In this document: positions 37,701 through 49,600 of the stretch, piece by piece | Numbering within the stretch: the first letter of the stretch is position 1 | Layout of the letters: the number at the start of each line of letters is the position of its first letter | Source: Carnegiea gigantea | Taxonomy: Eukaryota > Streptophyta > Magnoliopsida > Caryophyllales > Cactaceae | Direction: 5' to 3' | NCBI GenBank assembly: GCA_029747015.1 | Contig: JAKOGI010000826.1 | Location: 162,001 to 226,000, forward strand | Length of the DNA stretch: 64,000 bases | Position numbers and translations under genes: made by a program | The notes under the pieces: model-generated | What the model saw: the letters and a program-made list of their open reading frames with translations, nothing else | What the model was told of the DNA's origin: nothing | Database searches by the model: none

Positions 37701-38474
37701 TCCCAACTGAGCCTTGACCGCATTTGCTATTAAGCTCTGAATCTGCTCAACAGACATCGAGCCTAAAGAGCGGTCTTTTCTTGCCTTGCGCTCGCCATCC
37801 GATTCTTCACTGTGGCTGGACTCTTTATCAGAGTCTTCGGCGCCTGAACCTTTGTTGGAAGCTTCAGAGGACTTCTTTTCCAGTTTCTTCATCAGCTCAG
37901 CAATCTGATCGTTCTGGCGTTTGATTTGAGCGTCCTTTTCTGCACTCTCTTTAGAGAGCCTATCCAAGGTAGCTTTCATGCTTGCCAGTTGTTCTTCGAA
38001 GTTAGTAGCCCCTGTCACCATAACTGGCATGATGACAGTGTCAGATGATTCAGCTTCAGCATGCGAGGAAGGTGATCCCTTTGATGATGCTAAAGAGGAA
38101 TCGCCACTTGAATAACCATCATCTTCAAAATTGAAGGGTTGAAAAGCAGGGTTCGTGTGGGTTTGGAGTTCATCCATCCCACACGGAATTGTTTGTGGCA
38201 TGATGAAGCTAGCAACAGACTTTTGCTTTAGAGCATTCGAAGCGATTTGATTGACTCCATCAGATACCTTGGAGCCGAGGTTTTAAATCTTGTGTGACTG
38301 TAATGGTGCAGCCACAACTGATTGTTCTCCAGTAGCTTTTGTCATACTTCTCGTCATGACACCACCAGATGCAGCACTAGCAGTTGTTGATCCTTGCGAT
38401 GCAGATCGAACAATTTTCCTTGAAGATTGGGTGGTAGCGTTCTTAGGGCCCATGTTATCTTCGAGGGAGTACAA
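34797..38474 (-). pseudogene. gag-pro: Tat-lineage gag and protease (one internal stop)
   Basis: The frame probably starts at MGPKNATTQ (38453) and runs to TAA at 34797. One premature TAA at 38283-38285 separates a Ser/Thr-rich N-terminus (GGVMTRSMTKA) from the main 1134-codon frame. In the latter, residues about 68-115 form a charged coiled coil, 195-345 the gag core (FDGKGNPKQHIAHFIE, IAFDWYTDL, EFLNRFYST), and near 470 lies CRYHRVVSHPLEKC, a zinc-knuckle variant with His in place of the second Cys. Protease near residue 775 has LVDGGSAVNIMPKS and LLLGRPWLHEHGVV. It is in the same frame as pol. Confidence 0.88.
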
Positions 38475-38509
38475 AGTTTGTATTTTGGAGAAAGAGATGA
38501 GAGGCAGAG

Positions 38510-38533
38510 AGGTCCCACCGAGCGTGCCAAATT
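38510..38533 (-). other. Primer-binding region of the Tat element
   Basis: Directly inside the LTR end the minus strand reads TTTGGCACGCTCGGTGGGAC. TGG plus the following bases would pair with a tRNA ending GTCCCACCGAGCGTGCCA. I cannot assign the tRNA. Confidence 0.55.
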
Positions 38534-38886
38534 TGGTAACGCAAATTTCGAGGCTAAAATAAAGTAGACAAGAAATTCTGCAACAAATTAAATTTTTGTA
38601 TTGATTTTGTATATGGGTACAATCTCTGAATTTGATACAATAAAATTGATCCTCTGATTCGATCTCCTAATGACTTGAGTACTCCGAGGGCTTGATGCTT
38701 GATCTCGGTTGATGCAAATCAGCTGAAGAACTCTGAAGACGTTTCTTGGTTCTGATCTGCCAGTGACTGATTGCGATTTCTGAAGCTCTGCAAGTCTTGA
38801 TCCTTCTCGCTTGGTAGCTGGATGCTCCTTGCTGTCCGAGCTCTGAATTCTGCAAATGCTGAGTGCCCCCAAATGAAGGGAGAAGA

Positions 38887-38900
38887 CCTCTATTTATAGG
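38887..38900 (-). promoter_or_regulatory. TATA box of the Tat LTR
   Basis: Minus-strand CCTATAAATAGAGG, a near-ideal plant TATA box, about 250 bp into the LTR. Confidence 0.75.
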
Positions 38901-39067
38901 CTCTGCCGGCCAGGGTTGGAGCCGAGTTTTGGGCCTAGGCCCAGTAATTATTTTCTTATTTTTAAATAAAAAAATAATTACTAATTCCTGCATCATCGAT
39001 GATGCGTGACGACTTTTGATTGGCTGCATCTAATTTTGATCGAGCGGGCCAACCAAAGTCAACGTAA

Positions 39068-39107
39068 CACGTGGCACTTTATGGTTGGTCCATTTTTTAC
39101 ACGTGGC
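39068..39107 (-). promoter_or_regulatory. Two G-box/ABRE-like CACGTGGC motifs in Tat LTR U3
   Basis: CACGTGGC occurs at 39068-39075 and 39100-39107, exactly 32 bp apart and roughly 170-210 bp upstream of the TATA box. CACGTG is the plant G-box core and ACGTGGC the ABA-response core, bound by bZIP/bHLH factors (known). Function here is inferred. Confidence 0.5.
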
Positions 39108-39225
39108 ATCATTTAATTCGTTATAGTTTTTTTTTTTGGCCTTCTACAGTCACACACTTTGCCTTTTTACTAAAATTCTATAGTTATAGGTGGGAAAAAA
39201 AAAATCCTATAGACAAAAGATTAAA

Positions 39226-39239
39226 ATCATCATCATCAT

Positions 39240-39321
<82 letters not shown>
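39226..39321. repeat. (ATC)n(AT)n microsatellite
   Basis: Six to seven ATC units run into a long, pure AT tract. Open frames over it are artefacts. Confidence 0.95.
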
Positions 39322-39324
<3 letters not shown>

Positions 39325-39609
39325 AAAAGTTGGATGGAATATATATATGATTGACACGTGACATGCTACATAGGATGCCATATAGGGTGCCACTTGGAAA
39401 TAGTAACATACAAGTCTTCTATCATGTAATTAAGATTGAGTGCAATTTAAATTCATTTTGATGTTAACTTTTCTCATATGTTATCACTAATTAGTAATTG
39501 AATTTTGTCTTTACAAAGTTAATTGAAGCTATTTCTATAATATTCTATTTCTTTTGATATTCTATTTTTTTTCCTATAATATTCTATTTCATTAATATCT
39601 AGATATCCA
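39322..39609. other. AT-rich spacer
   Basis: No gene. It repeats ctataatattctattt twice near 39530-39590 and is otherwise featureless. Confidence 0.4.
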
Positions 39610-39950
39610 ATATATATTTAGATTTAGATGTCCAATATTTACTTTTAATTGGTGCTCTTAAGTGAAGCTGTTTTAATTTCACCTTAACATCTATTGTGAA
39701 AACATGTTGACAAAATAAAATAATTAATTTGTATAAATTTACTTATCTGTGAAATATAAACAATAGTACTAATAGCTCTATAAAATCTAGGGGTGCTCAT
39801 CGGTCCAAAACTGGACCGGACTGGACTGCACAGCTTCACTTATGAGCACCAATTAAAAGAAATAATTTAGATGTTACTGATAAGAAGATTGAAGTGTGTT
39901 CAACTTTATTTCTGAGGAGAGTACATATTGGATGTCTAAATCTACATATA
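39610..39950. repeat. Foldback element with hAT-like GGTCC core
   Basis: Inner arms 39643-39670 and 39831-39858 are inverted copies over 28 bases with one mismatch (ttaattggtgctcttaagtg against its complement). Outer arms 39610-39640 and 39921-39950 also pair imperfectly (tagatttagatgtccaatat). The loop contains GGGGTGCTCATCGGTCC and CTGGACCGGACTGGAC, a style seen at the ends of some plant hAT elements. It is non-coding. Confidence 0.55.
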
Positions 39951-39962
39951 TCTATGTGTGTG

Positions 39963-39967
<5 letters not shown>

Positions 39968-40021
<54 letters not shown>
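39968..40021. repeat. (AT)n microsatellite
   Basis: Long uninterrupted TA run immediately right of the foldback. Confidence 0.95.
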
Positions 40022-40023
<2 letters not shown>

Positions 40024-40845
40024 GTTTTTATACATTTATTTCTGAGTGAATATATCATGAGTTGACACTTAAATACTGATAGCGGTGCTATTTACATGTT
40101 GTAATGTTTAATTACTTAAGCATGTCACATAATTAGATTTCGATAATATAAAATAAAGTAGGCGTTTAATTTAAAAAAATATGATTGTTAGTAAAATTGG
40201 ATTTATTTTATATTTAAAAATATTATAAATTTCCCTTCTTTGTAAGGTTTATACAATATTCTTCGTATACAATATAATTGCTTAAAGACGAGCGTATAAG
40301 CGTTTGACTTATGAGCCTATTATTTTAACATTCAATATTAATAGGTACAATTAATCCACCTTTATAGTTGCATAACTTATAAAAACGGATATACAATTGA
40401 AGATTCACAATTTTAACTGAAATGCGTCAATCAATGAGAAATCAAATGGTGACAAAGTTGACATCATTTACATCTATCATGATTGCATTGCTATACCCAT
40501 GCGTTTTTCTTAATATGTTATTCGTCTACATTCCCACACTGGGATGGGCATGATAGACGTTTGAAACAACATATAAATCAATCAATGATCGGAAATCATT
40601 TACAATGAATAACCTAACGTATAGTTGTCCTATTAATATATACAATAAGTTGATCTTTGAAACTTAAATATTGGATAGTCAACATTCTATTATACTTGCA
40701 AAGGTTTCAATTGATGTTAATTTTGCATATAAATAATCTTGATTGTGGAGATAGTGGCCTAAGAGCTTCTCATACAAGGCCTTTAGGCGAAAATAGGTTC
40801 CCAATGATAATTCCAGCATTTTTTTTATTGTGAAAGGATACAAAA
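40022..40845. other. AT-rich region upstream of the RPA-like pseudogene
   Basis: No open frame or repeat recognised. It may contain the 5' end of the decayed Helitron whose 3' end is at about 45944, but no convincing TC terminus was found. Confidence 0.35.
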
Positions 40846-43560
40846 ATGAGTCCTAACAAGCATCGATTGGTTAAAAAGAAAGAATCTTATTCCTTTCTTG
40901 ATCAATTAAACACTGAAAAAGATGACTAGATTATCAAAGTTAGAGTTGCTCCATTCTGGGAAGTCATCAGTTCAGGTTCACAGGAGCCAATTAGTATAGA
41001 TATGGTACTCATCGATGAAAGAGTATGTATATCTTTTACACAAAATATCATATCGTATATCTTATATAATTTTATGACCTTTTTTCCATTATATGATTTA
41101 GGATGTTCTAATATATGCCACCATCAAAAACACTTTTGGACATAGATTTGTTGGATTGTTCACAGAAGGTGGTCTCCCAGTCTTGAAGAACTTCTTTGTT
41201 GTGAACAACAAAGAACAATGGCGGGTTGTAGGTGATAACAAACTCATGATACAATTTTATTCAAGTACTATTGTCGAAGAGGTTCAAAAAGATGATGGTA
41301 AGATTTTGAGGCACAAATTTGAATTTATGGCATTCCACAAAATAGAATTGCGGATGGATAATCATTATATTTTAACAGTTACATATTCAATTTCATCTAT
41401 CTATTGTATACAATTTAACCAACCATTTTGTTCCCGAACATTAATTATATATAACATTGTACTAGATCTCATTGGTCAAGTTGTCAGTGAGGGAAATGTG
41501 CAAACTAAGACAATTCGGGAGAGAAAAAGGACTACTGAAACTATGATCACTGAGTTGGAAGACTTGAGGTAAAATTTTAATTATTTTCCAGCGATGCTTG
41601 TGCGCTTTCTTCAAATAATTTTGGTAATTTATGTAGGAATAAGAGAATTAAAGTGACATTGTGCGCTGAAAAGATAGCGGAATACAAGAAGCAAGTTGCA
41701 TCATTGGATGGAGATATGCGGATTGTAATTGTCACATCAACCATTATGAAAAAGTTCTTAGGTAAATGATTATTAATAATCAAGGTTAAAGAAATTAAAA
41801 TGGTTGTGTCTAATAGTTTTTCTCCTTGCAAATTCATATAGAACACCCTTCTGTATCTACATCTCCTTCGACAAGAATTTATATCGATCCAAACATTCCA
41901 TAAGTCGAAGAATATATGGAACAATTTAGGTCAGAATTATATATAACCATCCCTTGAATTGTATATTTTATAATTAAATTTTTGTCCAGAAAATAAAGCA
42001 GATACGTTCATTGTAGAAAAAACAAGGATGATATGAAGATGGCTACCTTGGATGATACTTTCATCGGTATAAGTGTTGTTTAGATGCAAAATAAACATAA
42101 AAATATTATTGATTTGCTTGAATTTGTTGAAACCGACTACAGTGGGGTAAGTAAATAATTTCCAATTTCTATTTTAATACGACTTGAAGAGTATAATTAT
42201 TTTTAAAAATACTAAACTTAATAATTGGATATGTTATTCAGGAACATACTTTCTTTTGCGCTACTAGAATAATGGATTTTGTAGCAACAAAGAAGTCATG
42301 GTATTATTAAATGTCATGTGAATGCAAGACAGGGCTTACCAATTCTGGAGGCAGTTTTTATTATCCCAAATGCGACATTACAACTCAAGAACCTATACCA
42401 AGGTAAAAATTCAAAAAAGAAATGTGCTCTTCTATACAAATTTGAATTAATAAAATTAACTATTATCTAAGTTCATATGGTTTTTGTCTTGCATGTACTT
42501 ACGACTACATTAAACCTTTATTAAAAGATATCGCATAGAAACTAAAGTTGAAGATGATGGTGGAGCAACAATTTTCACCTTATTTGGTAAAGAAGCAGAA
42601 AAGCTCATTGGTCAATCTTGCAGCACATTACATAATGTTAAACGATCAAATGACAAGGTAATTATTTTTGGGTAGTGAACTGAATGACTTTGACTACAGT
42701 ACTTATTTGGCTTGAATTTCACCTAATGAATGTATGAAATTCCAAAGACCATTTCTCAACCAACCCTTCTTCCTTGCCCACTTCCCCCTTTCCCTTTCCC
42801 TCTATTATAATCATGTAGTAATTGTTTTTCGATGATTTTGAATTCAAAAAGTATCTACTTCCTTTAGTTAATGATTACCACTCTAGGTGGCTGTTTAGAT
42901 CATCCATGTCATTCTCATGAACAGTTAATACACATCTATATAGCTATTAAGAAAATTCTTCCCCACATGGATAAATTTAGATATTAATAAAATTGTTTAA
43001 TAGCAGGATGATAATGGAGGGCTACATATTCCCGCACTCATAAAGAATGTCATATGAACTAGACATGTTTTTCAAGTGAAGGTGAAACAATACAACAAAA
43101 AGGCAAAGAGACAAACTTTCTCGGTTTCACGAATTCATCCCTATGATATATTGGACAACAAGGAAGGCAAGGTTTACACTTTTCCATCAATAGTATATTC
43201 CAAGTTAAGAATGTTGCTACGAGAAAAATATAGTAAATCGTTAAATATAAATTAATGCCAACAATCTAAATATTTTGTAATTCAGGGGGAAGAAAATGGT
43301 GTGACACAAGAAAGGAGTTCAGAGACAAAGGGGGTTGTTGCCAAAGAAACAAAAGCATGATCATTGACGAGGAAGAAGAGACACTTCCCAACACAAATCA
43401 AAATGGTGAGGCAACCATCATCAAAAGAGTCAAACTAAAGTAAGTGTATTATTTTTTATTACTAAAAGTGAATAACATTTTACTTATATAAAATGTTTGA
43501 CTAACATATTATTTTCCAAAGGGCTCCTCAACTGGAAGAAAGTGATGAAGAATAGTATCA
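40846..43560 (+). pseudogene. Replication protein A large-subunit-like pseudogene
   Basis: Exon 1 (40846-41022) reads YSFLDQLNTEKDD, then a TAG at 40927-40929 where relatives have Trp, then IIKVRVAPFWEV; it ends at a GTATGT donor. Exon 2 starts at 41102 after TTTAG and holds VLIYATIKNTFGHRF and KIELRMDNHYIL. Later exons give DLIGQVVSEGN (about 41460), NKRIKVTLCAEKIAEYKK (41638) and the C-terminal zinc region WYY-stop-MSCECKTG...FYYPKCD (42300-42385), in which one expected Cys is Tyr. EDDGGATIFTLFGKEAEKLIGQ follows (about 42550-42615). This is the RPA70-like fold often carried by plant Helitrons; single-stranded DNA binding is the family role. At least two nonsense codons and a lost Cys mark it as dead. 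Confidence 0.7.
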
Positions 43561-44616
43561 ATTGTGACAATCAAAGAAGATAAAAATCCACAAGTGAACA
43601 TCAATTAGTTTCCAATTCAAGCATTGTGTGTAAAATAGTTGAATAGGTCAAATAACATAAGTTTGTAATATTTAGGAAATATCTGCTTTTCTATAGTGCT
43701 AAATTTAATGCAAAAGTTATATTAAATATCTACTTTTCTATATTTTGCTCACATCCATGAAAAAACCAAAAAAATAAAATTGATCATTTCATTGTTTGAC
43801 CAACTTATTGTAAGACATACATATTTAACTCCTTTATTTTGAATAGAAAAGACGATTTATTCAATTAGTAACACATGTTAAATAATATGTTTTTTTTAAC
43901 AAAAGACGTATTATATTTTGCTTCAGGTTATGTTTTGCGCTCATAAATCACATTGCAAAAATGTACATATCAAAATAAGATATACTTCCTACAATTGAGG
44001 ATTAGACGTCACATACTTATTCAACAAATACTCTGTATTTTTAAGTATAATGCAATTATATATTTTGATACTGCACACGATGCGTAGAAGTATACTGCAC
44101 AATAATGTGGGAACAAAATGAGTATCAAATTAAGGGGGGAAAAGACGATGGTAATACAATTGCATAAAAAAATTTAGTAAATTTATTAGCAAAAATTGAG
44201 TAGTATGCGGTATCAAAATCTCACTACATGTATTACTATAATACTTTTATTTTTTAATTTTAGAATTGTAAGAATGAGACTGATGCATAGTGTGCAGTAT
44301 CAAAATATGTGCATCAGTTAAATAGTAATTGAAATCTTATGGCATAGATATCAAAATATATAGTCCCTACACTTACTGCCGTATCAAAATCTTATGGCAC
44401 ACTCTGTAAGAATAAGACTGATACATAGTGTGTAGTATCAAAATTGTAATCTGCATTCAAGTAGATATATTTGAAACTTGAGTAATCACAAACTATGCTG
44501 AATCCATTGATAATTGAAAAGCTGATCCATATTTTTGCTTCTATTCATAGCAAGTTGAATAAGGTGTCAATTAATCAGACATTAATGGTATTAGCGTTTG
44601 TGCTTATTCTTCAAGT
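43561..44616. other. AT-rich region with a 137-bp spaced repeat
   Basis: No gene. The phrase gactgatgcatagtgtgcagtatcaaaat (44278-44306) recurs as gactgatacatagtgtgtagtatcaaaat about 137 bp later, and tatcaaaat is repeated several more times between 44060 and 44445. Confidence 0.45.
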
Positions 44617-45000
44617 TTGAATGTAAGAATAAGATGTACTTCCCTTTTAGTTGAAGTCTTTATTATTCTTTTCTCGATCAATATCAGAATGAAGGTTACA
44701 ATCCCTAGAATTGTTTTACACTCATCTGACAAAGTGCTCATTCATATTAAAAAGATAGCAATTTCCTATTCATGTTTGTTATGCAATGACTATAAATAAA
44801 AGTTAAGGACAATCACTGAAATATATAGGAGTTTCCCTTCCAAAATTAATATTAAGTCATGGACAATTGAATTGCAGCATCATGTGTGACTTCATCTGAG
44901 GGTTTGAAGTATATCATTAAACATGACAATGAACACTATGAAGGATACACAAGAAACACTATCTACAAAGAAGTATTCAACAACTTACCAATAGTATGTA
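44617..45000 (+). pseudogene. Helitron (PIF1-like) helicase C-terminal fragment
   Basis: It translates to MKVTIPRIVLHSSDK and then a damaged QFPI..CYAM region, followed by remains of the VGVSLPK motif in shifted frames. It is clearly homologous to the better-preserved minus-strand copy at 58300-58684. Several stops and small indels break it. It lies between the RPA-like pseudogene and a Helitron-like 3' end on the same strand, consistent with one decayed autonomous Helitron. Confidence 0.65.
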
Positions 45001-45904
45001 TACACTCAAAATAATTTCACTACTACAAATTACCAAAAGAAAAAAAAACAAATTGACACTATACATCTTTGCGTGTTAGTAAACTTCCACAAAATGTTAG
45101 TTCTAATTATGCAATGACCATGAAATATTATGATTCTCATAATTAAATATAAGCAAAGATTAAAATAATAACAATTAATAAATTGCTCCAATATTGTGCA
45201 GGCAACTCCAGGCAGATGAAACATACAAAAAGTGCACAATTGAAATACCTCTCTATAGGTAAGTATAAATCAATATAAAAATATCATCTTATATTTTTTT
45301 ACTAAATGCATAAGAATGTAAAAAATCATTATATACATTTAACAATACATCGTTGATGACAAGTAGTTAGGAACAAATGAAATCAAAACCTAATTTAGTA
45401 TAATATATGTTACTTTTGCAAGTTACTTAATCTGAAAAAGAAAGTTGGCAACAGATAGACAACGAAGACGACAAATCTGATGTGCTATTGAACATTTCAC
45501 ATTAGAACTACTTTTCATACATTACATTTCACATTACCTTATGATGTATTTTTAACAATAGAGTCCAAGTTTAAGAAAGACAACATTAAATTATTGAAAA
45601 TACTATAATATTACTTTGCTCCTTTGCTCCCACATCAATATGGTTAGTTCACAAAATTATTTTAAACTTTAAAAAAATCACACAGCGTCAACCATATAGT
45701 ATCTTAGACAAAAAAAATTAAAAATTTCTTGACTAACTGGATTAAAAAGATATACTGCACATCAAAACTTCAAGTATATATAATTAAGGTGACTTCATAT
45801 GAAATAAAGTTAGAAAAAAGGTGCTACTATCAAGTACATAGAACTCAGTATGATATAGCACCGACAACAACATATAAAACAAAATCTTGATATTTATCAA
45901 CCGA
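45001..45904 (+). mobile_element. 3' non-coding part of a decayed Helitron
   Basis: Non-coding. It matches the reverse complement of about 57450-58350, for example ttgacactatacatctttg and ttatgattctcataattaaatataa. It is the stretch between the helicase end and the Helitron terminus. Confidence 0.6.
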
Positions 45905-45944
45905 GAAGTGATAGCTATCATGCAATGCACTGGTAAAAAACTAT
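45905..45944 (+). other. Degenerate Helitron 3' terminus
   Basis: It reads ATGCAATGCACTGGTAAAAAACTAT. It aligns with the intact terminus on the other strand at 57416-57450 (CGTGCAACGCACGGGTAAAAAGCTAG). The hairpin is damaged and CTAG has become CTAT. Confidence 0.5.
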
Positions 45945-46174
45945 ATACTAAAAAGTTGATAATTTAATGCTACTAAAAAGAAGCTATGTCCTCAACCAAA
46001 AAAAAAAAAATTGAAAATAGATTTGTATTATTTTCTCTTCCTTCACTTTGGGTTTCTCCCTCTAATTATTGTCACCCTTATGTATAAAAATTGTGTGACT
46101 ACTACATCATCTTCCTATTGTCACAAATCCTCCAACCTCATTTGTTAAATCTTCATTGTTAGATTATCACACCC
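45945..46174. repeat. Dispersed repeat copy left of CACTA-2
   Basis: 46010-46174 matches 31005-31192. In addition 45954-45988 (ttgataatttaatgctacta) matches 54474-54509 right of CACTA-2. The repeat family is unnamed. Confidence 0.5.
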
Positions 46175-46620
46175 CACTACAAAAAAAGTGGCTTTTACCA
46201 ACAGGGCTTATGGGTTGGTAAAGGTGCTTTTTCTGTTGGTTAAAGTCAATACCAATAGATAATAATCTGTCACAAAACTGTTGGTAAAAAGACCTGATGG
46301 TAAAAGTTTTTACCAACAGATATGCTCATCTGTTGCAATTGATCACTAACACCAACATATATTGATATGTAGGTATTGATATAATTATACCAACAGATGA
46401 TTTTCTGTTGCTAACTTATTGTTTTACCAACAAATAAGACTATTGGTTTTGTTCTTCTCCCCACAAAACAATCATCTCCAATAGAATCTTTCTGTTGGTA
46501 ATAGTTTTCCCGCCTTGCTTGTACCTATTGTCCAACAAAACACTCTGTTGGTAATGTAATTCCCGCCTTTTTAATGATAGGCATATCTGTTGGTGATAAT
46601 CAAACTATATGTACCTAATT
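46175..46620. repeat. Left subterminal repeats of CACTA-2
   Basis: At least seven variants of CTGTTGGTAA or its complement TTACCAACAG lie within 420 bp, for example at 46196, 46233, 46280, 46310, 46492 and 46550. They are probable binding sites for a TNPA-type protein (family knowledge). Confidence 0.75.
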
Positions 46621-49600
46621 TAATTTCTTTATTTCAACGAACATACAAACATGGAGAACATTAAACCTATAGGAATAATAATTTGACAATATGACACACT
46701 TGCTATAATAAAACAATCAAAATTAACTGCACAATCAACAAGATCCTAGATCGATTGGATGTTCATAATTGGAAAGGTGCATGACACCTAATGTTTGCTT
46801 AATGTTTCAAAGCCCCAGAGGAATTTAAAAAAAAAAAAAACTTGTATGTGGTTCTTACTCATATATTTGCTAAGTCTCAGAGTTAACAAAAATATAAGGA
46901 TTCAACTATATTTCGCTCATAATGCTCTTTATCATCTTGATTTTCCTCAATGGTCCCCTTTTCATATTCTTCACTGCTTGCATTTGGAATCTCGCGTCAA
47001 CATCATCGTCCTCCTCAAGTGAAGCAACAAGATTGTCTGATATACCCCTATGAAATTGATACGAATTCAAAAATTAATCAAGAAATTTGAATAAAAGCAA
47101 CTACACACTTCAACAAAGTAAAAAAAAAAACGCACACAAAACATTGATTGTTCTTTTAGGGGGGGAAAGTTTGAAAACAGTACATGTCCGCATACATTTA
47201 TACATCAGTTATCATTAGCAAGACAAAGTTATGATTCATTCTTCAGGATTAAGGACATTAGAAATCACAAGCTTATCAAATTCAGAGCACAAAATTTTCT
47301 CATTTAGGATAAGCTTTTAATTTCTCAAGGACTAGTTTAGTCAAATAACAATATCGATGAAAATGTACTTGTATCCCTACAAGACAATTGTTTTACCTAT
47401 TCAACCACTTCATGGCTACTAGACAGACAACTTTGGACGAAACACCACACAACCATTCAATCAAAACCAACCAATATAATTAACTGTCAACCGTTAACTA
47501 ATACATTTGATTATGAAATATGAACTAAGGACCAAGAGTAATACTCACATGGGACCATCAAACCACTCCCAATTGAGATACATAGCTTTTGTTGGCTTTT
47601 AATTGCAACAATTATCTACTATACTGTAGAACAAAACTCCAACCCGACATAAGAACTTTTCAAATTACAATTGAAAATGATTTACCCCTTTTAAGGTTGT
47701 TTGATAGTGCTCATCAGCAACAGTGACTGGTGGTAATTTTTACATTTAATGGAAAAAAAATCAAATATCTGCTCTCATCTCTCTATGTCTCTCATTTTCT
47801 GTGAATCTTCTTGAATGATACACATAGATAACATATTATACTCCTATCATAATTCCCCCCTTTTAGCAATCAAACACAACCACCAATGACCCCTTTTTCC
47901 TTTGCCCTTGTTAAAATATTCAATAAGATAGGCAACACCAGAAAGAAAGCAAAGCATCTTCAATCTCCCTTTCCTTCCCTTTTTCTCTTTCCTTCTCTTT
48001 CTATCTCTAACCTCTCTCTATTCAGGAAAACAAAAAGGCTATCTATCTAATCTTTTGTCAATAAGTCCTCTGTCCAACAATCAATAAACACCACCAAAAC
48101 TTGTCAAGCTGGTGTTTCTGGGCTTCCTTTAATATGCACTTTAGAATTCAGGCCACAACAAGCTACAAGGGAGATAGGGCTAGTGCACAGTGAATATGAA
48201 ACTTAGTATGTTAGACAAAGCCTAGACAATATCAGCTCTACATATAGCATTCTAAGAATGACTATTGAAGTTGCTATTCAAGATTACAATAGTCAATACA
48301 CTTCATTTCTACCCAAAACTGCTTCAGCACCTTTGATGATGGAGGTAGTCTTATGCCAACAGGTAAACCCCCAAAGTGGATGGGAGGGGTGTACACAGAA
48401 TAGGGGAAAGGGGAAAGAATTACCCATGCTCTGTCTTTGAATGTCTCAAAACATCCTTGTCTCAAGAAAAAAATGACCCTGCAATAGTGAGTTATTAGAA
48501 AGAAATAAGTTTTACATGCACGTACTTTATGTGACCATGTCTTAGCATAGAGATGCTCAACAATGAATATCATAATCAAACACTGACATAAATGTAGATT
48601 GCTCTTCATTTTAAACTATATAAATGTACACCAATTCATGATCAAGATTCAGGGTAATAAATGCAACGAAGGAAAGCTACCAAACCAATTATGTTAAATC
48701 CAATGTTGAAGTCTGATTGAAGAGATTAGTGGTAAATGGAAACAGAGTACAGATGTTGTCCTTGATCCATCATGGAAATAGCACATAACAAAGTAGGATA
48801 GCTACGAATCCATGTCTAGTTTGCCAGATTTTCTAAACACCATACCAGTTGACAAGAAAATTAAGGACCCAATTATAAGATCACATTTCTATATCCCTGC
48901 TATTATCCTTTATTTCAGTAGAAAATTTAAGAGAATTTCCAAGAGTAACACAATTATCACATCCAAAAAGAGCCCAAAACTAAAGCAACACTTAATGAGC
49001 CCCAAAATAGATCAATCAAATATAGGAATAAAACTAGCAACTCTAACCCTGATCAAGCAACACTGGGATTAACCCATAAAAATACAAAATTCCTATATTT
49101 GTATACAAAAAAAAAGAGAAAAAGATACTAACCCTACAGGAAATTCAACGATCTCTTCAGTCTATATGTCTGCTACCACAACTTTGAAATAAAAAAGAAT
49201 TGAAATTTTGTTCAGATTGTCAAACCCAAATCCAGAATTTTCATTCCCAGAAAAATAGATCACACAAAACCAAATTACCTTCCATTCAATCCACAATCAG
49301 ACATGTAAAGACGAAGAAAAAAAATCAAAAACAGAAAAAGAAGAAGGAGAAACAAGTAAAAAGTAGTATTAGGCCACATAAAGGCGAACACAGAGAATCA
49401 AATTTACCAAATCCCTAAACAAATTAATTAAGCTAGAAAAAGCAAGGGAATAGCAAAGACAAGACCATCAGAAGATGATGAGGAGGCGAACAGAGTTCAA
49501 CCCTAGTTTTCGTTGTTCTTCCCCCTATGCCATTCAACCTCTATTTTCAACACCAAACCCTAGCTTTCCTGCCAAGGTTCTAGAAAGGGGCCATAAAGGA

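Larger units (their letters stand above)
31198..39148 (-). mobile_element. Ty3/gypsy retrotransposon, Tat lineage, 3'-deleted
   Basis: The flanking duplication GTCAC lies at 31193-31197 and 39149-39153. The 5' LTR (coding direction) is 38534-39148, 615 bp. The 3' LTR is a 215-bp remnant, 31198-31412, joined directly to the integrase frame. Between them are gag, protease, reverse transcriptase, two RNase H-type regions and most of integrase on the minus strand. The second RNase H and the gag CX2HX4HX4C motif point to the Tat/Ogre group. Three in-frame TAA codons and the deletion make it defective. Confidence 0.92.
38534..39148 (-). repeat. Complete 5' LTR of the Tat element (615 bp)
   Basis: On the minus strand it begins TGTAGAAGGCC and ends GCGTTACCA. 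It contains a TATA box (38887-38900), two CACGTGGC boxes (39068, 39100) and the 16-bp palindrome GCATCATCGATGATGC (38990-39005). The target duplication GTCAC follows. Confidence 0.88.
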
